Position numbers and translations under genes: made by a program
Origin: an uncultured Pelagibacteraceae bacterium
GTDB lineage: Bacteria > Pseudomonadota > Alphaproteobacteria > Pelagibacterales > Pelagibacteraceae
Direction: 5' to 3'
Length of the DNA stretch: 50,968 nt
NCBI GenBank assembly: GCA_902567785.1
Contig: CACFOR010000006.1
Coordinates: 1 to 50,968, forward strand
In this document: positions 18,761 to 28,497 of the stretch, in pieces
Layout: the number at the start of each line of letters is the position of its first letter
Numbering within the stretch: the stretch's first letter is position 1
The notes under the pieces: generated by a model
Seen by the model: the letters and a program-made list of their open reading frames with translations, nothing else
The model's database searches: none
Told to the model about the DNA's origin: nothing

Positions 18761-19057
18761 ATGAGATTTTTAGAAATTATAAACCAAAAAAAATTTACTT
18801 TAATTACTATTTTTTTATTTCTTTACATTATATTGAATCTTTTAGATGGTGAGAGGGGGCTTATTTCTTTTTATAAAAAACAAAATATTAAAAAAAACTT
18901 ACTATCAGAGAAGGAAACTCTTATGAAAAATTTAAATTCTATAGAAAAGAAAAATATATTATTAACTGAATCTATAGATTTAGATTATTTAGAAACATTA
19001 TATCGGAAAAAATTTATGGCAGGAAAAACAACCGAAAGAGTTTATGTTTATAAATAA
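18761..19057 (+). CDS. ftsB: FtsB/DivIC-family septum formation protein
   Basis: This 98-residue protein has one membrane helix near the N-terminus (about residues 13-29) followed by a lysine-rich coiled-coil region (residues 38-72) and a short C-terminal part ([18 protein letters not shown]), the layout of FtsB/DivIC. It probably acts in the FtsQLB divisome complex. Position right after eno matches the alphaproteobacterial order eno-ftsB-pdhA; here pdhABC and lpd do not follow and lipA starts inside its last codons. Family call is from architecture and context more than from sharp motifs. Confidence 0.78.
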   Translation: MRFLEIINQKKFTLITIFLFLYIILNLLDGERGLISFYKKQNIKKNLLSEKETLMKNLNSIEKKNILLTESIDLDYLETLYRKKFMAGKTTERVYVYK

Positions 19058-19997
19058 AATTTCAGTAAGGCATCCAGAAAAAATTAAAAATCCGATAAAT
19101 CCAATTAAAAAAAAACCTAAATGGATAAGAACAAAAATTTTAGATACGCAGAACTATTTTAAAACTAAAGAGATAATTAATAAAAATAAATTACACACTG
19201 TTTGCGAAGAAGCTAGTTGCCCAAATATTTCGGAATGTTGGAATAAAAGACATGCAACATTTATGATACTTGGAGATATATGTACGCGAGGATGTTCATT
19301 TTGTAATGTAAAAACAGGTAAGCCTAAATATCTAGATCCTTTTGAACCAAAAAAAATAGCAGAGGCTACAAAAGAATTAAATTTAAAACACGTAGTTATT
19401 ACTTCTGTAGATAGAGATGATCTTGCTGATGGTGGAGCAAACCACTTTTCCAAAGTAATTTTTGAAACAAGAAAATTAAATCCCAATACAACAATAGAAG
19501 TTTTAACCCCTGACTTTTTAAAAAAAGGAGAATCTTATAAATTAGTTGTTGATTCTAATCCTGATGTTTTTAATCATAATATTGAAACTGTTCCAAGTCT
19601 CTATAGAAGTGTGAGACCAGGCTCAAGGTACTTTGCTTCAGTCAATTTATTACGATCTGTAAAAGAAATTAATAAAAAAATATTTACAAAATCTGGAATG
19701 ATGCTAGGTCTTGGAGAAACTAGAGATGAAGTAATTCAAGTCATGGATGATTTGCTATCAGCAAAAGTAGATTTTTTAACCATAGGTCAATATCTGCAGC
19801 CATCAGTAAAGCATTACCCACTGAAACGTTATGTTCACCCAAATGAATTTAAAGAATTAAAAAAAATAGGATTATCAAAAGGTTTTTTAATTGTTGCATC
19901 CTCTCCACTCACAAGATCTTCTTATCATGCAGATGAAGATTTTTATGAAATGAAAAAATTGAGAGAAAAACAATCTAAATGCCATCAGCTTCAATAA
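19044..19997 (+). CDS. lipA: Lipoyl synthase
   Basis: LipA is a radical SAM enzyme that inserts two sulfurs into protein-bound octanoyl groups. The auxiliary cluster motif is [13 protein letters not shown] and the radical SAM motif is CTRGCSFCN (near residues 86-94). GLGETRDEV and [14 protein letters not shown] are also family landmarks, and the RSSYHADE near the C-terminus holds the serine ligand of the auxiliary cluster. Length 317 fits. It starts 14 bases before the end of the ftsB-like gene and overlaps the following gene by 19 bases. Confidence 0.96.
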   Translation: MFINKISVRHPEKIKNPINPIKKKPKWIRTKILDTQNYFKTKEIINKNKLHTVCEEASCPNISECWNKRHATFMILGDICTRGCSFCNVKTGKPKYLDPFEPKKIAEATKELNLKHVVITSVDRDDLADGGANHFSKVIFETRKLNPNTTIEVLTPDFLKKGESYKLVVDSNPDVFNHNIETVPSLYRSVRPGSRYFASVNLLRSVKEINKKIFTKSGMMLGLGETRDEVIQVMDDLLSAKVDFLTIGQYLQPSVKHYPLKRYVHPNEFKELKKIGLSKGFLIVASSPLTRSSYHADEDFYEMKKLREKQSKCHQLQ

Positions 19998-20428
19998 AAA
20001 AAGAAATACCCTGTTCTAAAGAAAATTTAATAAAAATGGTACTTGATATAGAAAAATATCCCCAATTTGTTCCTTGGTGTATTCAGGGAAAGATTCATAA
20101 TAAAAACGATAAAGGAAATACAATTGAGATTATAGCTGACCTTACCATAGGAAAAAATTTTTTTAACGAAACTTATAAAAGTTTTGTTATTTATAACAGA
20201 TCTTCAGATTCAATTCATGTTACTAATATGGATGGACCTTTAAAATACCTTGAAAATAAATGGTTTTTTAAACAAAAAGAAGAAAATAGTGAAATTGATT
20301 TTCGCATAAATTTTGAATTAAAAAGTAAAATATTAAATATATTAATGACTAAGTTTTTTGATAAAGGCCTTAAAAAAATAGCTGATGCTTTTGAAAAAAG
20401 AGCAATTGAATTATTTAAGAGTTCTTAG
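19979..20428 (+). CDS. Coq10/RatA-family START-like protein
   Basis: The 149-residue protein belongs to the polyketide cyclase/START-like fold. It has the typical signature [15 protein letters not shown] near residues 19-33, [14 protein letters not shown] in the middle, and [10 protein letters not shown] towards the end. In eukaryotes Coq10 binds ubiquinone and supports respiration; the E. coli homologue RatA has been described as a ribosome-association toxin. In alphaproteobacteria this gene usually follows lipA, as here, which favours a role in quinone or membrane physiology, but the sequence alone does not decide. Its 3' end overlaps the convergent cinA-domain gene by 18 bases. Confidence 0.88.
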   Translation: MPSASIKKEIPCSKENLIKMVLDIEKYPQFVPWCIQGKIHNKNDKGNTIEIIADLTIGKNFFNETYKSFVIYNRSSDSIHVTNMDGPLKYLENKWFFKQKEENSEIDFRINFELKSKILNILMTKFFDKGLKKIADAFEKRAIELFKSS

Positions 20429-20884
20429 AATTAATTTAAGAGACTTTTCAACAGCCGATTTCTGAATCTGATATCGACCTTTTTTTTTAAAAATATGCTT
20501 TTCTATATTAATTTTATTCCCTTTTTTTAGACCTATATAAACTAGACCCACAGGTTTTTTCTTATTTCCTCCTTTAGGACCAGCTATACCTGTAATAGAA
20601 ATAGACATACTAGTTTTACCGATTTTACTTATATTATTAACCATAGCTAAACAAACTTCTCTACTCACAGCACCATACTTTTTAATTGTTTTTTTAGAAA
20701 CTTTAAGAATATTAATTTTTGATTGGTTAGAATAAGTTACCAACCCTAACTTAAAAACTTTAGATGATCCACTAATTGATGTAATCATACTAGACAGAAG
20801 TCCTCCGGTGCATGATTCAGCAAAAGAAATTTTTATTTTTTTTTTAATTAATCTGTTAATAGTTTCTTTAGCAAGTGGTTTCAT
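20411..20884 (-). CDS. pncC: CinA C-terminal domain protein (PncC-type NMN amidase)
   Basis: This is the stand-alone C-terminal domain of CinA (157 residues), corresponding to the nicotinamide mononucleotide amidase that recycles NMN in the pyridine nucleotide cycle. It shows SFAESCTGGLLSSMIT near residues 19-34, GLVTYSNQSKINIL, and SITGIAGPKGGNKKKPVGLVYIG. The N-terminal MoCF-like domain of full CinA is absent. Position next to the Coq10/RatA-family gene and ispDF is conserved in alphaproteobacteria. Activity is inferred from family. Confidence 0.9.
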   Translation of the reverse strand: MKPLAKETINRLIKKKIKISFAESCTGGLLSSMITSISGSSKVFKLGLVTYSNQSKINILKVSKKTIKKYGAVSREVCLAMVNNISKIGKTSMSISITGIAGPKGGNKKKPVGLVYIGLKKGNKINIEKHIFKKKGRYQIQKSAVEKSLKLILRTLK

Positions 20885-20888
20885 TTAT

Positions 20889-21374
20889 TTATCCACCTAA
20901 AAAGAAAAATAATATACACAATACAATTATAGAATAAAAACTCGCTAATATATCATCCAACATAATTCCCAAAGTACCCTTGATGTTGTTATCTACGTAA
21001 TTGATAGGAAAGGGTTTCCAGATATCAAAGAGTCGAAATAATAAAAAAGCTGCAATACAATAATAAATAGAATGAAGTAAAAACAAAGTTTCATAAATTG
21101 GAATGGCTAAAAGAACTAACATTTGACCAACTACTTCATCTATGACTATTTCTTGTGGATCATCAGAATTAAAATTTTCAAAGGAATTATTTATAGCAAT
21201 AAAAGAATAAGAAAAAATTATTAATGTGATTAAAAATATATAAGTGATATTAGAAACTTCCATTAATAATAAAAAAATAATACACGTAAAAAAAGAAGAG
21301 ATTGTTCCTGGGGCATGTTTCATTTTTCCAATGAAAAAAAATGTCACAAAAAATAAATTAAAATTCTTAATCAT
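20889..21374 (-). CDS. pgpA: Phosphatidylglycerophosphatase A
   Basis: PgpA dephosphorylates phosphatidylglycerol phosphate to phosphatidylglycerol at the inner membrane. The 161-residue hydrophobic protein shows the family motifs: KHAPGTISSF near residues 18-27, the acidic VIDEVVGQML, and FRLFDIWKPFPI, with three or four membrane helices. It lies between ispDF (overlap of eight bases) and the cinA-domain gene (gap of four). Its substrate is built from glycerol 3-phosphate. Confidence 0.92.
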   Translation of the reverse strand: MIKNFNLFFVTFFFIGKMKHAPGTISSFFTCIIFLLLMEVSNITYIFLITLIIFSYSFIAINNSFENFNSDDPQEIVIDEVVGQMLVLLAIPIYETLFLLHSIYYCIAAFLLFRLFDIWKPFPINYVDNNIKGTLGIMLDDILASFYSIIVLCILFFFLGG

Positions 21375-22503
21375 ATTTTTTAACTGAAGCTATTACTTCT
21401 GATGCTATAGCTTTTTCTTTTCCAATTAAACCAAGTTTTTCCGTAGTTTTCCCTTTTATGTTTATTTGATTAGAATTTATTTCACATAATTTAGATATTA
21501 TATTTGTCATTTTCTTGGAATATTTTTTTATTTTTGGTTTTTGAGCAATAATATTTATATCAATATTATTAATATAAAAGTTTTTAGATTTAATTAATTT
21601 AATTATTTTTTTAAGCAAGATTGTTGATCTAATGTTTTTGTATTTTTTTTTTTTATTTGAAAATAATTTTCCAATGTCACCCAATCCGCAGGCACCAAGC
21701 AAGGCATCAATTAGAGAATGAAGAACAGGATCAGCATCAGAATGTCCTATCAATCCTAATCTAAAAGGTATTTTTACCCCTCCCAGATATAGCTTCTCAT
21801 TTTTTCCTAATCTGTGAATATCAAATCCAATACCATAGTAGATTCTTTCTTTTTTAAATGAATTAAATATATTCAAATCTTCTTGATCTGTAATTTTTAA
21901 ATTTTTTTTACTACCAGGTATAACCAAAACTTTTTGATAATTTTCTGTAAATAAAGAACTATCATCATCAAAAAAAGAATTTTTATTTTTATTATGCTCA
22001 TGATATATTTTTTTATAGGTAAAACCTTGAGGAGTTTGTGCAAATCTCAATGTATTACGTTCAATATTTTTAAATATAAAATTTCCATGCGATCTTTTTG
22101 TTGCGTCATTTGTTTTTATTACAGGAATTACTGCATCATTATTTTGAAGCTTATTTAACAAGTTATTTATAAGATTTTTAGATGCGTTAGGTCTAGCAAC
22201 ATCATGAATTAGTACCTTTTTGCAGTTCATATTTTTAATTTTTTTTAGAGCTTTAAAGACAGATATCTGTCTAAGCTTTCCACCCTCAACTTTAATTATA
22301 TTTTTTAAATTTATTTTTTTTAAATATTTTTTGTGTTTTTTATTATAGACGATTATAGTTTTTTTAATTTGATCAAAATCTTTATATGTATTTAAGGAAT
22401 GTTCTAATAGGGTCTTACCGTTTACCTCAATGAAAGGCTTAGGTACCTTATAATTTAGTCTTTTACTCTCTCCAGCAGCCAATAGTATAAGAAATAATCT
22501 CAT
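21367..22503 (-). CDS. ispDF: Bifunctional IspD/IspF isoprenoid synthesis enzyme
   Basis: This is a fusion of two MEP-pathway enzymes, as common in alphaproteobacteria. Residues 1-215 are the IspD cytidylyltransferase: LLAAGESKRLNYKVPKPF at the nucleotide site, HDVARPNASKNLI, and the TPQGF segment. Residues about 222-378 are IspF, opening GIGFDIHRLG, with GHSDADPVLHSLIDALLGA (metal-binding Asp and His) and GKTTEKLGLIG. IspE, which acts between them, is not in the window. It is divergent from ntrY. Confidence 0.96.
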   Translation of the reverse strand: MRLFLILLAAGESKRLNYKVPKPFIEVNGKTLLEHSLNTYKDFDQIKKTIIVYNKKHKKYLKKINLKNIIKVEGGKLRQISVFKALKKIKNMNCKKVLIHDVARPNASKNLINNLLNKLQNNDAVIPVIKTNDATKRSHGNFIFKNIERNTLRFAQTPQGFTYKKIYHEHNKNKNSFFDDDSSLFTENYQKVLVIPGSKKNLKITDQEDLNIFNSFKKERIYYGIGFDIHRLGKNEKLYLGGVKIPFRLGLIGHSDADPVLHSLIDALLGACGLGDIGKLFSNKKKKYKNIRSTILLKKIIKLIKSKNFYINNIDINIIAQKPKIKKYSKKMTNIISKLCEINSNQINIKGKTTEKLGLIGKEKAIASEVIASVKKYD

Positions 22504-22555
22504 TTTTGTTAAATTTGTATTATATTCATTTAAAATGTTAATTAATATTTAGCAA

Positions 22556-24340
22556 ATGATTCATATCATTAAAAATTATAAATGGGTAATAGCATCATCT
22601 TTTATATGTATAATATTTGGTCTATTAACATTTTTTACATTCATCAATCAAAGTTTTATTAGTTTAAATGATTTTAATCTGCAAATATTGCTGATTATAG
22701 ATTTAGTCCTATTAATATCGTTTTTTTGTTTAGTTATATATCAAACATATAAGATTCTGAGAGAAAAGAAAAAAGGAAAATTAGGTTCGGAAACAAGTTT
22801 AAGATATATAATTTTTTTTTCTACCACTACTTTATTACCTTCAATTTTGATAGCAGTTTTTTCATTAATTTTATTTAATGTTGGTCTTCAAAAATATTTT
22901 GATAGAAAAATTAAAACTGTAGTAAATAATTCTGCCGAAGTAGCAACAAATTATGTTGAGCAAGCAAGAAATTCCATAGAAGCCGACATATTATTAATGA
23001 TGCTTGATGTTAATAGTAAACCACATATTTTTTATGAAAAACCTAAAAGATTTTCAAATCTATTGGCGTCACAAAGATTACTAAGAAGATTAGATGAAGT
23101 TCACTTATTAGATAGTTCGGGCAACATAATAATGTCTAATATAATTGATCCTACTAAAGATTTTATCCCACCTCCCGAAGAAGCCTTTTTAAAATCCTTA
23201 AATGGTAAACCTGTTAAGATAATTGATTCTAGAACAAATAGAACATCTGCACTCGTGAAACTAAGCAATTTTATAGATACGTATTTATACATAGTAAAAT
23301 TTATGGATCCAAAATTAATCAGTTATCTTAAACAGACTGGTGATGCAGTTAGCTTTTATTACAGCGTTCAAGATAGCAGAACTGGAATAAAAATTTCATT
23401 TGCAATTATTTATTTACTGATAGTTTCATTGTTACTTTTTCTTTCAATTATCATTTCAATTAATTTTGCATCCAGGTTAACTTTGCCAATTATAAATTTA
23501 ATTAATGCTTCAGAGAAAATTAGCTCTGGAAACTTGGATGCTAAGGTACCCCAAATTGAAGCAGATAAAGAATTACAGAAATTAAATGAAAATTTTAATT
23601 TAATGATTGATAAATTAAAAATGCAGCAAGAAAAACTACTTGTTACAGAAAGATATGCGGCATGGGAAAGTGTTGCAAGAAAATTAGCTCACGAAATAAA
23701 AAATCCTCTTACACCCATTCAATTATCTATTGAAAGAATAAGAGAAAAATATTTAACCAAAATAGATGATGCCGATAATAGATTTGCAAACTATTTAAAT
23801 ACTATTACCAAGCAAATTAAAGATATAGAACATTTGATTAATGAATTTTCTGATTTTGCGAGAATGCCTAAACCAATATTTAAAAAATTAGATTTAAATA
23901 AATTGATATCAAGATCTTTAAATTTACATGAGCTTTCAGAAAGGGAACTAAGTTTTATTTTTTCAAAAGGAAAATCTTCAAATTTTATCAAAGGTGATGA
24001 AGAGCAACTTAATAGAGTTTTTATAAATTTAATAAAAAATTCAATAGAGTCTATTAACGAAAAGAAAAGTAAAAGTACTGATTTTAAAGGAAAAATTAAC
24101 GTAGATATTAAGAGAGATAGTGACTATATATACGTTACTATACTTGATAACGGCATAGGTTTTGATCAGGTTGATAAAAAAAAAATGACTACACCTTACT
24201 TTACTACCAAAAAAGAAGGAACTGGACTGGGCCTATCTATAGTTACCAAGATTATTAGTGATCACAATAGTACTATTTTGTTTAATTCTATAAATGATGG
24301 AGCTAAAGTAGAAATTACAATACCAAAATATTATGACTAA
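22556..24340 (+). CDS. ntrY: NtrY-type membrane sensor histidine kinase
   Basis: The 594-residue kinase has membrane helices at about 12-30, 42-64, 85-107 and 281-303, with an extracytoplasmic sensor region of about 170 residues between the last two. A HAMP-like linker follows (SRLTLPIINLINASEKISSGN), then the phosphoacceptor His379 in KLAHEIKNPLTPIQLS, and an ATPase domain with NLIKNSIES (N box), LDNGIGFD (G1) and KEGTGLGLSIV (G2). The PAS domain present in many NtrY proteins is not evident here. NtrY proteins act with NtrX in control of nitrogen metabolism, redox or envelope processes depending on species; the signal here is unknown. It overlaps ntrX by eight bases. Confidence 0.92.
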   Translation: MIHIIKNYKWVIASSFICIIFGLLTFFTFINQSFISLNDFNLQILLIIDLVLLISFFCLVIYQTYKILREKKKGKLGSETSLRYIIFFSTTTLLPSILIAVFSLILFNVGLQKYFDRKIKTVVNNSAEVATNYVEQARNSIEADILLMMLDVNSKPHIFYEKPKRFSNLLASQRLLRRLDEVHLLDSSGNIIMSNIIDPTKDFIPPPEEAFLKSLNGKPVKIIDSRTNRTSALVKLSNFIDTYLYIVKFMDPKLISYLKQTGDAVSFYYSVQDSRTGIKISFAIIYLLIVSLLLFLSIIISINFASRLTLPIINLINASEKISSGNLDAKVPQIEADKELQKLNENFNLMIDKLKMQQEKLLVTERYAAWESVARKLAHEIKNPLTPIQLSIERIREKYLTKIDDADNRFANYLNTITKQIKDIEHLINEFSDFARMPKPIFKKLDLNKLISRSLNLHELSERELSFIFSKGKSSNFIKGDEEQLNRVFINLIKNSIESINEKKSKSTDFKGKINVDIKRDSDYIYVTILDNGIGFDQVDKKKMTTPYFTTKKEGTGLGLSIVTKIISDHNSTILFNSINDGAKVEITIPKYYD

Positions 24341-25697
24341 AGAAATTTTAGTTATCGATGATAATTCAGATATAAGAGTATTAATTTGCGAAATTTTAAG
24401 AGAAAAAAGTTTTAATGTAAGAGAAGCTGCAAATTTTGATCAAGCCGTATTGGAAATTAATAAAAAATTACCTGATGTTGCGATTATAGATGTGAAGCTA
24501 GATAAGGGAGATAACGACGGAATAGATTTATTAAAAAAAATTAAAAAAATTGACGATGATGTGCCTGTAATAATGATATCAGGTCATGCAAATGTTCAGA
24601 TGGCCGTAGATTCGTTAAAACTTGGAGCTTTTGAATTTATACAAAAACCGTTTTCGCCCGAAAGATTATTAAATTTTCTTAATAGAGCTATAGAGAATGC
24701 TGATCTTAAAAAGGAGAAAAAAGATTTAGAAAATAAGCTTTTCCATTCATATGAAATTATAGGAAAAAGTCAATCTATGGAAAAGATAAGAAGTTTGATT
24801 AGTAAGTTAGGTAATACAGAAAGCAGAATTTTTATTTCAGGACCGGCTGGATCAGGGAAGGAATTAGTAGCTAGACAAATTCATAAAAAATCAACTAGAT
24901 CAGAAAAACCTTTTGTCGTTGTTAACGGAGCTTTACTCGACCCAAAAAAATATGAACTAGAGTTATTTGGATCAGAAAATGAAAATGAAACGAAAAATTA
25001 TGGTTTTTTTGAAAAAGCAAAAGGAGGGACATTATTAATAGACGAAGTTACAGAAATTCCCTTGGAGACACAGGCAAAAATTCTAAGAGTTTTAATTGAT
25101 CAGAAATTTAAACGAGTAAATGGTTCCGAAGAGATAAATGCCAGTGTAAGAATAATTAGTACTTCTAGTAAAAATATTCGTGAAGAGGTTGATCAAGGAA
25201 ATTTTAGAGAAGACTTATATCATAGACTTAATGTTGTTCCAATATTTTTGCCCCCATTAAAAGATAGAACAGAAGATATCCCAGAATTACTAAACTATTT
25301 TTCTAAAAAAATTTCTGAATTGAATGGTATTACAGAAACAAAGCTAGATACCAATTTTAATTTATTCTATGAATATGATTGGCCTGGTAATGTTAGAGAA
25401 TTAAGAAATTTAGTTGAAAGAATATCAATATTGTCATTAAATGAAAACATAAGTAATATTAATCTACTAGTTCAGGATTCATTATCAAACAAGAATGAAT
25501 TAAGTGATAACTCTGATTATGAAAATGTTTTATCTTACCCTCTCAAAGAAGCTAGAGAAAAATTTGAAAAAAATTATTTAACTTCCCAATTAAAAAAACA
25601 TAAAGGAAATATATCTAAAACAGCTGAATTTATTGGAATGGAAAGATCTGCACTTCATAGAAAACTTAAAACTTTAGGCGTAAAAGGCGTAAACTAA
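24333..25697 (+). CDS. ntrX: NtrX response regulator without GAFTGA loop
   Basis: The 454-residue protein has a receiver domain (1-120, phosphoacceptor Asp53, Lys105), an AAA+ ATPase domain (about 140-370; Walker A GPAGSGKE at 170-177, Walker B GGTLLIDEV at 231-239, EDLYHRLNVVP downstream) and a Fis-type helix-turn-helix at the end (NISKTAEFIGMERSALHRKL). Where sigma54 activators have ELFGHEKGAFTGA, this one reads ELFGSENENETKNYGFF, so the GAFTGA loop that contacts sigma54 is missing. It therefore probably regulates through the standard RNA polymerase as a conventional activator or repressor. Immediate neighbours are ntrY and the potassium transporter genes. Confidence 0.93.
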   Translation: MTKEILVIDDNSDIRVLICEILREKSFNVREAANFDQAVLEINKKLPDVAIIDVKLDKGDNDGIDLLKKIKKIDDDVPVIMISGHANVQMAVDSLKLGAFEFIQKPFSPERLLNFLNRAIENADLKKEKKDLENKLFHSYEIIGKSQSMEKIRSLISKLGNTESRIFISGPAGSGKELVARQIHKKSTRSEKPFVVVNGALLDPKKYELELFGSENENETKNYGFFEKAKGGTLLIDEVTEIPLETQAKILRVLIDQKFKRVNGSEEINASVRIISTSSKNIREEVDQGNFREDLYHRLNVVPIFLPPLKDRTEDIPELLNYFSKKISELNGITETKLDTNFNLFYEYDWPGNVRELRNLVERISILSLNENISNINLLVQDSLSNKNELSDNSDYENVLSYPLKEAREKFEKNYLTSQLKKHKGNISKTAEFIGMERSALHRKLKTLGVKGVN

Positions 25698-27073
25698 TGA
25701 ATATAATTATCTGTGGAGCCGGACGAGTAGGCTTTTCAATTTCAAAACAACTATCAGCACAAGGTCATTCAATTACAGTTATAGATCAATCAAGTGAATT
25801 TATTCAAAAAATAAATGATACCCAGGATGTCAGAGGAATTGTTGGAAGAGCTACATATCCTTCGGTTTTAGAAAAAGCTGGAGCAGAAGATGCTGATATG
25901 ATTATTGCAGTTACTCAAAATGACGAAACAAACATGGTTATATGTCAGGTAGCCTATTCACTTTTTAAAATTAATAAAAAAATTGCTAGAATAAGAGGTC
26001 AAGAATTTTTGGGTGGAAAATGGGGTAAACTATACGGAGAATCTAACTTACCAATTGATGTTATTATTTCTCCCGAAATTGAAGTAGCCAAAGCATTACA
26101 AAGAAAATTAGAAGCACCAGGAGCTTTAGATAGCGTCCCTTTTGTTGATGGAAAAATAAAAGTTCTCGAAATCAATATTGATAAGAATTGCCCTTTAGCA
26201 AATATTGAGCTAACAAAGCTCACTGAAAAATTCCCTGAACTTAAAGCAAATATTCTTGGCGTTATTAGAGGAGACAAATTTGTAATTCTTAAAAAAAAGG
26301 ACAAAATGCTTATAGATGATAAGGCTTTCGTAGTTGTTAATGCTACTCAGATTAACATTACATTATCAGCATTTGGCCATGATGAGAAAATGGCAAAAAA
26401 AATTCTTATAGTTGGAGGAGGAAATATAGGTTTTAATTTAGCTAAAAATTTAGAAACTCAAACGGAAGGAGTGCGAGTTAAAATTATTGAAAAAAATAAA
26501 GATAGGGCAGAATTCATAGCTAATGAACTTAACAATACTATTGTTATTAATGGAGATGGTTTAGACGAAGATGTTTTAAAAGAAGCTAATCTTGAGGAAA
26601 TTGAAACTGTTTTGGCTCTAACTAATGATGATGAAAATAATATTATGGTGAGTGTATTGGCAGAAAAAAACACTCCAAACAAAAGAACAATAGCTTTAGT
26701 TAATAAACATAATTATAGTTTGTTACAATCATCTCTTAAAATTGATGATTTAGTTGACCCTAGACTTACTACGATTTCTACAATTTTAAAACACGTTCAC
26801 AAAGGTACAATAGAAACTGTTTATACACTTTTAGATGGTGAATATGAATTTATTGAGGCTGAAATATTAGAAACATCAGAGCTTATTAGTAAATCAATTA
26901 AAGATTCTAACCTTCCAAAAGAAATTAGAATAGGAGCTATTGTTCGAGGCAAAGAAGTAATTATACCTAAAACAGATTTTAAGTTTGAAAAAAAAGATTT
27001 AGTCGTTTTTCTAACAAAAAGAGAGCATTTAGAAAAAGTAGAAAATTTATTTAGAATAAGTTCATTGGTCTAA
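25697..27073 (+). CDS. trkA: Trk potassium uptake regulatory protein TrkA
   Basis: TrkA is the cytoplasmic gating subunit of the Trk potassium channel. It consists of two tandem RCK modules, each opening with a Rossmann NAD-binding motif: GAGRVGFSISKQL at residues 5-17 and GGGNIGFNLAKNL near residues 238-250. Each is followed by a TrkA_C subdomain (for example EAEILETSELISKSI). Length 458 is normal. It shares one base with ntrX and one with trkH (TAATG in both cases), so the three are probably co-transcribed. Confidence 0.95.
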   Translation: MNIIICGAGRVGFSISKQLSAQGHSITVIDQSSEFIQKINDTQDVRGIVGRATYPSVLEKAGAEDADMIIAVTQNDETNMVICQVAYSLFKINKKIARIRGQEFLGGKWGKLYGESNLPIDVIISPEIEVAKALQRKLEAPGALDSVPFVDGKIKVLEINIDKNCPLANIELTKLTEKFPELKANILGVIRGDKFVILKKKDKMLIDDKAFVVVNATQINITLSAFGHDEKMAKKILIVGGGNIGFNLAKNLETQTEGVRVKIIEKNKDRAEFIANELNNTIVINGDGLDEDVLKEANLEEIETVLALTNDDENNIMVSVLAEKNTPNKRTIALVNKHNYSLLQSSLKIDDLVDPRLTTISTILKHVHKGTIETVYTLLDGEYEFIEAEILETSELISKSIKDSNLPKEIRIGAIVRGKEVIIPKTDFKFEKKDLVVFLTKREHLEKVENLFRISSLV

Positions 27074-28494
27074 TGAATTATAAAAGCATACTTTTTTTTT
27101 TGGGAGTTTTTACATTAATCGTATCTTTATTTTCTCTATTAAATATTTTTTATTCAATTTATTTTAATTTTATTATAGGGTTGAATTCTTATATAATAAC
27201 TTTTTCAATTTCTTTGGTCATAGGTTTATTCTTTTTTTATTTGGGCCGTAATAATTTTAGAGATATTAATTTATTAGACCAAATCTTACTTATTGTTCTA
27301 AGCTATCTTTTTATACCATTGTTAATTAGCATTCCATATGCACAAAGTATTTATAATATAAGTTTTATTAACTCTTATTTTGAATCTATATCAGGATTCA
27401 CCACAACAGGTTTTTCTGTTATACAAGATATTAATAATATTGATGAACCACTTTTGCTATGGAGATCTAGTTCGCAATGGATTGGCGGATTATTATTTTT
27501 ATTGGTTGTAATTGGAACTATTGGATCAAAACAAATAAGAATAACACCCGCACATTTGATCTCAGGAGGTGCTTCAGGAAGAAATTTTTATAATAATTTT
27601 TATTACAACTTTACTAAAATTTTTTTAATATATTTATTTTCAACTATTTTTGTTATTTTTTTATATAATTTGGCTGATTTAAGATTATTAGATGCATTTA
27701 ATTTAGCTTTTACAACTATTTCATCAGGCGGATTTTTACCAACAGATGATTTATCTAATATACTAAGAAATAATTTACAAATTATAGTTTTATCAATTAC
27801 TTTACTTTTCCCAATATTAAATTTTTTTTTAATTTATGATTTAATTACTAGAAAATTTTCAATAAAAAATTACCAAGAAGATTTTCATTTAGGATTATTA
27901 ATTATTTTATCAACTTTTTTTATATATTTTTTTATTGTTCCGGAAGAAGGTTTTCACAATGTATTTTTTGCCATCATTTCCTCAATCTCAACATCGGGTA
28001 TAACTACATATTCATCAACTTTAGATTTATCTTTATTTTTTATATTATTAACAATAATTGGAGGTTCCCTTATATCGACTTCTTCTGGATATAAATATAC
28101 TCGTATTTATATTCTTCTTAAAATATCGTACCAAGAAATTTATAGATTGGTTAAACCAATTAATATTATTGATAAAAATTTGTACAATTCAGAAATTAAG
28201 ATTGACGATCAGGATGTAAGGATAGCTTTTTTAGTTTTTCTTTTTTTTATTATTTCAGTATTTATTTTATCAAGTATACTAGCTTTAGATTATTTGAGTT
28301 TTGATAATTCTTTTAAATTATCTATATTGACACTCACTAATACTGTAAGTTCTGATTTGTATACTATGGATGATATAATTTTTTTAGATTTAAATAATTT
28401 TACAAAAATGTCTTTAATGTTCTTTATGGTGTTGGGTAAAATTGAAATTATTACAGTTATTTATTTAATTAAAAGATTTATTTTTAGAGGGTAG
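27073..28494 (+). CDS. trkH: Trk potassium uptake channel TrkH
   Basis: TrkH forms the potassium-conducting membrane pore. The 473-residue protein is very hydrophobic with about ten membrane helices and has four pore-loop filter segments of the SKT superfamily: SGFTTTGFSV, ISSGGFLPTDD, SISTSGITTYS and NTVSSDLYTMDD; the last is less canonical, as usual. It ends three bases before the GpsA-like gene, so read-through is possible. Confidence 0.94.
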   Translation: MNYKSILFFLGVFTLIVSLFSLLNIFYSIYFNFIIGLNSYIITFSISLVIGLFFFYLGRNNFRDINLLDQILLIVLSYLFIPLLISIPYAQSIYNISFINSYFESISGFTTTGFSVIQDINNIDEPLLLWRSSSQWIGGLLFLLVVIGTIGSKQIRITPAHLISGGASGRNFYNNFYYNFTKIFLIYLFSTIFVIFLYNLADLRLLDAFNLAFTTISSGGFLPTDDLSNILRNNLQIIVLSITLLFPILNFFLIYDLITRKFSIKNYQEDFHLGLLIILSTFFIYFFIVPEEGFHNVFFAIISSISTSGITTYSSTLDLSLFFILLTIIGGSLISTSSGYKYTRIYILLKISYQEIYRLVKPINIIDKNLYNSEIKIDDQDVRIAFLVFLFFIISVFILSSILALDYLSFDNSFKLSILTLTNTVSSDLYTMDDIIFLDLNNFTKMSLMFFMVLGKIEIITVIYLIKRFIFRG

Positions 28495-28497
28495 TTT

